The translations under genes were made by a program, and so were the position numbers. Below the pieces are notes generated by a model. The model had not been told where the DNA came from and did not search any database. It was given only the letters and a program-made list of their open reading frames with translations. Below are positions 34,332 to 46,082 of a stretch of 46,082 nt of DNA, in pieces. How positions within the stretch are numbered: position 1 is the stretch's first letter; each line of letters opens with the position of its first letter. Location of the stretch: positions 1 to 46,082 of the forward strand of contig JAANBB010000331.1 in NCBI GenBank assembly GCA_014621425.1, written 5' to 3'. The stretch comes from Cylindrodendrum hubeiense (lineage: Eukaryota > Ascomycota > Sordariomycetes > Hypocreales > Nectriaceae).

Positions 34332-36469
34332 GAAAGGGTGGAGATGATCGTGGTGAAATCACCTTGAGGATTGGGTCGGGACTATGAAATCAATGGGAAT
34401 CGAGATGGCAATAGTAATGGGATGGCAACGGTAATGGAGATGGCAATGGTAATGGGGATGGCAATGGACTATTGGGTTTGGATGGAATTGGGGCTTAGAA
34501 TTAGTCTAGAGAAAATAAAATTCACCACAAGCTGGTATTTAGGTAGATCCATCTATCAACTCGTGCATGTAATCGCTGTGCGTCTCCTCCCTGCCAATAC
34601 GATCTCAAGTCCAGGGCATAGAAAAGTCCACATAAGTTTTGATCCCCTGAGATTTAAGCCACTCTTACAAATTTTATGATCCAAAATGATGGTGTGGAAA
34701 CCAACTCTCCGTTGCAGATTGTGGATCAAGAATAAACGCTAGCGCAGGCTTCCAATGAAGCTGCAACGGCCATCCTTGAGCTATAGTGGAAAAGCCATGT
34801 GTTTTGGCTGTGAACGGTCTTCAGCCAAAATGCTCAGGGGATTTCGATTAGCTAGCACCTCGAAATTTGGGCTGTGTAGAAGACGGTCATCTATTCTCTT
34901 CATTTGCTGTCATGGTGGGCCAAGTATATTAGCCGTTGGCGTAATCATTTTTCAATGAAGACGAAGGCTTGGAACGTAGCACTACTATAACTAATTTTGT
35001 CTATCGCCGAGATTTTGAGACCGTTTAGAACCATAGTGCTCTCGCTATTGGTGGCGCAATGTAGTTCTTTGCAATTTTCACGATAAGCCCGAACCCGAAG
35101 GTTGGGCGGAATCACATGGCAGCGTCGTCGCTGGGTATATCGACTTCTGCAACAGTGAGCATATGAATACGAAAATCAATTCCTTATCAAACTCGTGCCC
35201 GCTTTTGCATCCTGCCCACGCCCAATCTCAAGCCCTAGCTTAACTCCGACTCGGCTTTGCATCAGCTCGCCATAGTTCTTGCGCACTGCTTTGGTTGAGC
35301 TGTCCACTATACTGGCAACTATTTGACGTTTCATTTATTATGATGTGACTTTATGTGGTGTAGCTGGAATGGCCTGATTTTGAGCTCGTATTAAGATTTG
35401 GGCTGACGCGTGTCTTACGCCTAGGTTGTTCTGTAGATGACGATAGATAACCCCGGCCTATTGGGTCAAGTTCTGCCAGGGTTGATGGCTCAGTACGTGC
35501 CAAGTTGAGTTTAGCCAATAGGATAGTCTGTGACACTGATCTGACGTGCATATGATCCTTATCAGAAGACAAATTGTCAAAATGGGGAGGGAACAATATT
35601 TGGAGAAGATACCCCTATGAGTAATGAAACAAACAAATGATATGATGAACTTGAAATAGTATAATGATAGTATTTTGTAGTTGCCTTGATACGGCTTATT
35701 GTGAACGGAAAGGGGTTGGATTAATCTTGGGTTGACTGGGTTCGCATTTACACCTAGGAAAATACGATCGCCCAGTTGCCCGCTGCCACTTTTTCGTGAG
35801 GGGAGCGCCACACACCACCATAAATATATCGCTCATGGATGTTACTGTACCCATTGAGACGTACCTAGGTCTTTTCCCTCCAGCGGGAATGGTGGCGCTT
35901 TGTGAGGCAGTTTCGACCATGTACAACAACAGTCTCTGGTAATACAAGTCCCCGAGGCTGAAGGATGCTTTCTTGGCGCGTCGGCGAATCCTGTGGAATC
36001 TGTCTCGGCAATTGAATTCTACCAATCAACTTTGTGTAATACAGTTTCATGCAGCACCGGGGAGCTGCACCCTGCATACCGATGATGGTGGGATGAGTAA
36101 GAGCGGGATCTCTAGGGGACATCGATATGGTGTGGCGTACAGGGCAACAACATGCCAACAGCAAAGTGCATTTCCATCCCAGGATGAAATTTCCTTGTGA
36201 AAACATGTGAAGATGACGTGAAGTTAGATGAATGTGAGGGTAATGTCAGGGATGTGGGAGCTTGGGCGGAGAAGAGTCGGCATATAAGAATCCTATCTTG
36301 GTACGCATGGAGCATTCATTCACTGATCTGACAAGTTTTCTCTAAACCCAATTCAGATCTGTCGAATTTCGGCTTTTTCTCATACGAAAACCATCTCACC
36401 ATCTTTCAGTCCTATTGGTTCCACCAACTGACAACTTAGCGAGAAGGTCGATCAGACTTTGCCATTACC
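34332..36469. other. intergenic region with a minisatellite at its left end
   Basis: 2.1 kb without a supported gene. It holds the minisatellite at 34392-34468, an 8-bp perfect inverted repeat (TTTTGGCT at 34802-34809, AGCCAAAA at 34823-34830, loop 13), and, near 36282, a TATA-like CATATAAG about 185 bases before the next start. Confidence 0.45.
34392..34468 (+). repeat. minisatellite, about 18-bp unit (Asp-Gly-Asn-Gly if coding)
   Basis: Variants of GATGGCAATGGTAATGGG repeat head to tail; in one frame they would encode DGNGNG repeats. The array lies 61 bases after the stop of the 146-residue gene. Confidence 0.7.
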
Positions 36470-40659
<4,190 letters not shown>

Positions 40660-41893
40660 GGACTTTGTGGCGAGCTGAGTGGATACTGGGTAAATGGTAA
40701 AAGGTAAGATGTTCTTATGTTATTGACTCAACTAAAATGACTTGGATCGTGGGATGGAGCATTCTGGACAAAATTGATGATTTCGTTATTTATCAACAAA
40801 GCCTCTTTGCCTGATGTGTTGAACTATGAAAACTGCGATACTCAAAACATGCAATTAACTTGGTTAAAATCCGCCATAATCGTTGAATTGGACTAGGAAT
40901 CCGAGAGAGAGAAAGTATTATTACAGAGAATCACACCGACTAAGATGCTGACTCATGCAGTGAGCCGACGAGCCGACGAGCCGATGCATCACGCGTGCAT
41001 GATAAGCGAGGGTACTTTTGGGTGAAGGATTCCACTGAAAGCCCCAGGCAGTGCCAAGTTTAGCAGACGCAAGGTGCAAGTAAGTGATACCGATGTCCCT
41101 CACTGTGCATGCAACATTTGAACCCCAATACGAAGAACAGTGCCCCGGCGGTTACCGATGTTCACAGTGCGCCACTGGTCATCCAGAGTGTGAGTACATT
41201 GTCGAGCTACATAAGAGATGTCAAGCAGTTTCTGTTGGCATGCTGGAACTGGATACACATTGGTTTTCTTCTATCGGTGCTGATGAACCGCTTGATGTGG
41301 AATATCCGGGTAGGCGAGCAGAACTAGGTCTCTGGAACTAGTTACTACTAAGATGGATTGAGCGCCATCACTGCTAAGAGGATTTAACTGATTGTAAGCG
41401 CAATAAAGAGGGGTATATGGTTAATGAGAATGGGCATCACATGCTCTGCAAGTACAGAGACACTGTGCCCTCGTGGCTATGTTCCGGAGTGGAGCATCGC
41501 GTGCATCGGGCGATACGAGCTTTGCAATGCGTTACCATTTATATCAATGTAAAAGCCTGGGGCAGGGTAAATCCTGCAGCAGCCGCAGCAGCGCACGCGG
41601 TAGTTATATGGTTGGAGTGGCTTAAATTAAGGTCAGAACTTTGGTTTCCCCAGGGTTGTGCTTACTGCATGCGCTTACTGTACTTTCTAAATTAAGGGGC
41701 TTTGAATGAATTAGGTTCTTTTGAATGTCGAACTATGTCTTTGCGATTTCTATAAGTCCACCAAGTTCCCATCTCTTGTACCATTTTCAAGCAACCTCCT
41801 AAGCTCAGCCTACTCAGCGCTAGACCCACAGCACCTTCGCCTTCACCCTAAACTTGTCCAACTACACCGCACTTATACTTCATTCTAGTCACA
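40660..41893. other. intergenic region, no supported gene
   Basis: 1.2 kb. It holds a short triplet repeat of GAGCCGAC at about 40970-40985 and several short frames, including an 80-codon plus-strand frame near 41093 with clustered cysteines (CPGGYRCSQCATGHPEC) that lacks a signal peptide and context. Confidence 0.45.
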
Positions 41894-42546
41894 ATGATGA
41901 TCTTGTCCGCCCTCGCAATGGCCGCTGCAGTCTTTTCAACTGGTGCGACTGCGAGGACTGATCCCAACTCCTGGCCGCCCCTGCCTACATGGTTGCCTGA
42001 ACACGGAACTTCGGTGGGTCTCCTCTTCTTCAAGATCTTTACTCCAAGCCTTGCGTATTTTATGTATAATTAAAACTGACAATATCTCAGAACTGGCCAC
42101 CTCTATGTTTTGTTGGTGTGCAAGAGCAAACTAGCGGCTACCAAGACGATATTAATTTGCTTCGGGCTGCTCCCCCTTCCGCGATAGATACTCGAAGTTG
42201 GATAGGCCTCGATGTTGGACCAGGCAACTGTGAAATCGTAAAGTGTACTCCAATTGGATTCCTTCCAGACACCATTCAGAGGACAGGAGCGGCGGTCAAA
42301 GTATGCAACGATGTAAGTCTGCCCTAAACTATTGTCTCCAGCCAAAATAGGGGTGAAAGCTAAGAATCACTTTAGAAAACCATACCTATTTTCATTCCAA
42401 CCAATTGGGTGGCCGACTTTGCACAGGGCATTGTTGATTATTGCACTTCTCCCGCTCAAAATGGAGAAACAAGCACCCGCGGACAGCTGTTTGACATTTC
42501 TGGCGAATGGAATGTCATTCTCACCCAAGTTGACCAATGTCCTTAA
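41894..42546 (+). CDS. small secreted six-cysteine protein (effector-like)
   Basis: Three exons, 41894-42013, 42091-42312 and 42376-42546, all in phase 0, encode 170 residues. Donors are GTGGGT and GTAAGT and acceptors CTCAG and TTTAG. MMILSALAMAAAVFSTGATA is a signal peptide, so the protein is secreted. The mature 150 residues have six cysteines (PPLCFVG, GNCEIV, VKCTP, KVCND, DYCTS, DQCP), enough for three disulfides, and end right after the last Cys-Pro. The segment SWIGLDVGPGNCEIVKC looks like a structured core. I do not recognise the family. Size, secretion and cysteine content fit candidate effectors or antimicrobial proteins, and its place in the AT-rich accessory part agrees. No single exon gives the protein, so it is easily missed. 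Confidence 0.78.
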
Positions 42547-42849
42547 CAAGTTACTGTCTAAGCGGTGGTGTATATTCGCTTTTCAACTTTTGTCGCATTT
42601 GGACCGCATTTCCGTTATTTTCCCCATGTCAAAGACAGCAGTCTCGAATATCAGATCACGGCGCTAAGACATCTTCTTACGGACCGGGCTGCCTCTGTCC
42701 GCAATCTTCGGCAGCTGCCGTTGACATCCTCTATAAAAGACAGTCCATAGACCTTAGTTAGCTTAAATACAAGAGGTTTCTGTCAACAGATCGTCATCTC
42801 TGGATATAATGTTATCATTTGCAGAATAAAGCTTTGCCATTCTCAAATG
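42547..42849. other. intergenic region, no gene seen
   Basis: 303 bases of AT-rich sequence after the secreted-protein gene, before the minus-strand coding-like fragment. Confidence 0.4.
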
Positions 42850-43134
42850 CTAAGCGATTACATACGAATGCGCGAATCCCGGAGTGAGATAAGTGGCCTG
42901 CACACGCGCCACAACAGTGTCATGGAGCTGCGAGAAATCAAAGTTTTTATACACATCCCATCCCTTAAAGGAGAACTTCACACATCGCTCTGTGGCATAT
43001 CTGTATGAGTCTCCCGCCCGTCTGAGTACCTCTTCCAGCTGACCCAGTGCGGCGGCGCAATCATCAAAACGCGAGGTTGGGTTTAGGCTGTCATTGACCT
43101 GTCGGATTTCTTCGATGGACTTGTTGACGCAGAG
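42850..43134 (-). pseudogene. coding-like fragment without a start codon (3' exon or gene remnant)
   Basis: A 94-residue open frame on the minus strand, 43134 down to a TAG at 42850-42852, contains no methionine but looks strongly protein-like: SIEEIRQVNDSLNPTSRFDD, LGQLEEVLRRAGDSYRYATE and CVKFSFKGWDVYKNFDF suggest amphipathic helices. A stop (TAA) lies directly upstream at 43135-43137. Further upstream on the same strand other protein-like pieces occur in different frames (LSGSQWLSECWDE ending at a GTAAGC donor near 43314; QCNPTSPYPQNTGTVSLPPP after a TGCAG acceptor near 43430). This fits either a multi-exon gene whose joins I cannot prove or a decayed one. The family is not recognised. Confidence 0.5.
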
Positions 43135-45364
43135 TTATATCAAATAACACCAAATGCAAATTGAATCGTTTTGAGATACAGTTGTGTATACACATAGTCA
43201 TCTACAGACTGCTCCTATGGACTTTCTGACATGGAGAGAGTACACGATGCATACGAACGCGACGAAAGTATGTCTCTACAACCTGTGCATTTTTTGAGAA
43301 AGCCATTCGCTTACTTTCATCCCAGCACTCGCTGAGCCACTGACTGCCGCTTAGGTAAAAAACTGATCAGGCGGTGGAGGCAGCGATACCGTACCGGTGT
43401 TTTGCGGATAGGGAGAGGTAGGGTTGCACTGCAGGGTGGAATGGTCATGTTAGGAAAAATATGACTTTAAAATATTTTGACAATCTTCAGTGAATCCGTG
43501 CGATGATGACTGAGAGAGATTTTCCGGCCTTGATCCATCCTCCTTTGGATCTTGAGGAAGCCTGTAAGCGTCTGTGGGATGTGATGTGTGCACCCTGCAG
43601 CCTAGAGGCTGGTTATCTCAGGGCTTGACAAGGTTGAGGTGGTCATAGTAGTCGATGCTCGTGAGGAGTCTGAGACTATGAATTTGAGTTTGCTATTTGC
43701 CACCCATTCATTGACTTAATCATCCTCTCCATGGTCGACATGTAAACAATCAACTCAATCCTTTGGCTTAGGTATAAATAAATAGAATTATTTAAAAATA
43801 TATAATATGCTCAAAAGCACTCTATTAATCATTATAACTACTTACCGAGTGGTCTATAATCTTATGCATTATCTGAAGTTTCGGATAGGATTAACAACCT
43901 GATCTCATTTAGACAACTCCACGCTAAGCTGCCGTACCATTGCCGCTACAATGGGCTGCAGCGCTCTAAGGGAGGCGTTGAAGTACGGGTTTTCGAAGCC
44001 GACGATGGAATTACCGCCTCGGTTTCAATGTGAGGCATAAAGGCCGCATGGATCCCGTGGAGATCGAGAGGTTTAGGGAGAAGGCCAAGAAGAGCTGGAT
44101 TTAGGCGGGTTATCGGTTGGTTCGTGATGACGCTTGAATCCATCCACCTTCGAAGTTAATATTAACTACTTCATGCGTCCCAAGTAGTGTAACACGCTGG
44201 GTTATCACTTCATAGATGCTGCAGTGGAAGGGGGGGCAAATCATACGCCGCCTGTCGGTCCACCGACTGACATTGCAAGCATGCCTAGGCGCAAGCCAGA
44301 TAAGCCAATCAGAGCTGGCATATCGGTCCATCGCCAAAGACCCAAGGTAGGGTATATATGAATGTATGCAACGGGGTGATAGCTCTCGGTGAATACCAAC
44401 ACACCAAACACTTGAGAGATAAGCACTCGACTCCAGACTTCTGAAGCTTTAAAACGACCGCTACAATAATCAACCAGAGATTAGTACCCTTATCAAGCCA
44501 CCCAATTGAGGCAGCGTCCAGCCTCAACTATGTCGAAAATCGGTTTCCATGGATCCGCCGAGCATGGCCCCCAACTTCCCCATCCACCGACGAGTTAAGC
44601 CTTGAGGATATTTCTAATGTTCTGTGACTGTCCTACTTGAAACTTTTCTGGTTCTTCTCTAACTTCGGCCTGTTCGCCTCGGGGGGGGGGGGGCAGTTAT
44701 CTAACATAACATCCTGATCAAGGATTGCCTAGTCATTCAAGACAAGTGGATCTCCCTCCCCCAATTCTAACGTATCTTTTCCGCGTACCAAATCTTACCA
44801 GGGCTGGGTTGTGCATGTTTTTCGGCTATCTGTCTGCAGGACGCATAGGCGGCATCCTCCCCGGAATTGCCTACATGCTTTCGGGCTTCCTCCTTGTGCT
44901 TCTCGCAAGCTATCTCTATTCCCTTGTACCACGACCACGGCAAGGGTGGGCGTGGGTCGCCAAGCCCAGGTGTTGCCTTACCGCACTTAAAGGGATACTA
45001 TTGACAGTGAGGCGTGCGTTTTTGTAAGTATGCCATAGCAGCGTCGAGAGGGAGCAGGGCAGATAGATTATATCTTGGTTGTTTCACTCACTTCGAAGAA
45101 AAAAGGAACTTGCACCGGGCCTTGCCCATAAGTTGTCTCGACGTAGAGCCCGTGCTATGTGTCGTGCACAATTAGTACCATTTAATTATAAAAGTATGAT
45201 ATTGACATCTAGATATAGATATATTTACATATCTCTCTCATACTATTCCCGGGTCATGCGACGGTGTAGATATTAAGTAATCATTGAGAAAGAATTTTAG
45301 TATAACTTCGTCCCTGTGGACCAGCAGCCCGACGACGGCCTCATGACGACCTTCCGTCATTCTT
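43135..45364. other. AT-rich region with possible gene remnants and a G tract
   Basis: 2.2 kb. It contains short protein-like pieces on the minus strand up to about 43700, a very AT-rich segment at 43770-43830, a run of 13 Gs at 44681-44693, and a 71-codon plus-strand frame from an ATG near 44815 with a hydrophobic stretch (AYMLSGFLLVLLASYLYS) that may be a membrane-protein remnant. No intact gene seen. Confidence 0.4.
44681..44693 (+). repeat. 13-base G homopolymer
   Basis: A run of 13 consecutive Gs, the longest homopolymer I noticed in the window. Length calls in such tracts are often unreliable. Confidence 0.8.
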
Positions 45365-46082
45365 CTACTTGCCTGTTAAGTTTATCTCCCTAAATAACTC
45401 CTCCGTAACCTCAACCTCTGCTCGTCCATCCAGAAGCTTTATCACCTCCGCGCTGGATATCTCATTCCGCATAATCGCTTGGAAGACCGCTTCTGTAATC
45501 TTGATCTCCGAGCGTCGCTTATCTAGTAATAGCTTCATCACCTTCGCGCTAGACCAACTATTCCCTATAGCTTTCTGGAGGACCGCTTCTGTAATCTTGA
45601 TCTCCGAGTGTCACTTATCTAGTAATAGATTTATCACCTCTACACTAGACTTCTTATTACCCATAGCCGTCTGGATGATCACTTCCGTAATCTTGATCTC
45701 CGAGTCTCGCTTATCTAGTATTAGCTTCATTACCTTCGCACCAGACTAACTATTCCCTGTAGCTTTCTGGAGGACCGCTTCTATGATCTTGATCTCTGAG
45801 CCTCGCTCATCTAGTAGTAATTTCATCATCTCCACACCATACTTCTGATTCCCCGCAGCTTTTTGAAGGACCGCTTCCATGATCTCGATCTCCGAGACTC
45901 GCTTATCTAGTAGTAGCTTTATCACCTCCGCGCCAGACTCCCAATTCCCCACAGCTCCCTGGAGGACTGCTTCTGTAATCTTGATCTCCGAGCCTCGCTT
46001 ATCTAGTAACAATATCATCATCTCCGCACCATACTTCTGATTCCTCGCAGCCGCCTGGAGGGCCGCTTCTGTGATCGTGATC
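45365..46082 (-). pseudogene. C-terminal repeat domain of an NLR-type protein, with in-frame stops, running off the right edge
   Basis: One minus-strand frame from 46082 to the terminal TAG at 45365-45367 encodes seven to eight 32-residue units (96-bp period) with consensus LLLDKRGSEIKITEAVLQKA.GN..G.EV.K. Such repeats form the C-terminus of fungal NACHT-type proteins (ankyrin-like solenoids). Two stops interrupt the frame: TAG at 45746-45748, where sister units have TGG (Trp), and TGA at 45611-45613, where sister units have CGA (Arg). Both differ by one transition. The final unit is diverged and ends ELFREINLTGK. The upstream part of the gene, with any NTPase domain, lies outside the window. 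It could be a full pseudogene or a protein truncated at 45746 that keeps working. Confidence 0.75.

Noticed and set aside
34802..34830. 8-bp inverted repeat that might be a Helitron end or a terminator
   Set aside because: No CTRR terminus, no target-site signature and no element body nearby. Fungal genes do not use such hairpins as terminators.
40968..40990. CRISPR- or satellite-like short repeat (GAGCCGAC three times)
   Set aside because: Only three short copies with no spacers, in a eukaryotic genome. It is a trivial tandem repeat.
41093..41341. about 82-codon frame with clustered cysteines (CPGGYRCSQC)
   Set aside because: No signal peptide, no partner exons that I can join with confidence, and a donor-like GTGAGT inside it. 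Not enough to call a gene.
44815..45027. 71-codon plus-strand frame with a hydrophobic segment
   Set aside because: Could be a membrane-protein remnant, but there is no family motif and the surroundings are decayed. Mentioned only in the gap description.

Overview
The window comes from a filamentous ascomycete, most likely Sordariomycetes; the rank is inferred from gene content and no search was run. Most genes carry introns of about 45-100 bases with GTRNGT-type donors, CTAAC/CTGAC-like branch points and YAG acceptors. Gene families such as Ppo fatty-acid dioxygenases, Zn2Cys6 regulators and NACHT STAND proteins point to Pezizomycotina. I rebuilt the exon structures by hand from splice signals, phase continuity and family motifs.

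Left part (1-21.3 kb), mostly conserved genes: an open frame cut by the left edge; VPS4 (-) divergent from prefoldin subunit 6 (+); an unrecognised acidic protein (-); an AMSH/Sst2-type JAMM deubiquitinase (+); a 3.4 kb gap; a two-domain Ppo/linoleate-diol-synthase-like enzyme (+) whose P450 half has lost its heme cysteine; and, convergent to it, a 2,126-residue NACHT-type STAND protein (-) with a long repeat-helical C-terminus interrupted by Thr-rich segments. VPS4 and AMSH both act at ESCRT-III on endosomes.

Middle part (22.8-27.6 kb), a possible sugar-use unit: a Zn2Cys6 regulator is followed on the same strand by an intracellular GH43 beta-xylosidase. The xylosidase promoter holds a TATA box, an XlnR/Xyr1-type GGCTAAA box and a CreA-type site. 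A small secreted protein lies on the other strand.

Right part (28.7-46.1 kb), accessory and AT-richer: a nucleoside-phosphorylase-NACHT-ankyrin NLR whose ankyrin array is made of near-identical 99-bp units and is broken by two single-base homopolymer indels; an orphan 146-aa protein next to a minisatellite; a nine-exon GMC oxidoreductase fused to an alpha/beta hydrolase with a cysteine nucleophile box; a small secreted six-cysteine protein; decayed coding fragments; and, at the right edge, the C-terminal repeats of another NLR-type gene with in-frame stops. Three STAND/NLR-type loci in 31 kb, two of them damaged in their repeat domains, are the most striking feature of the window.
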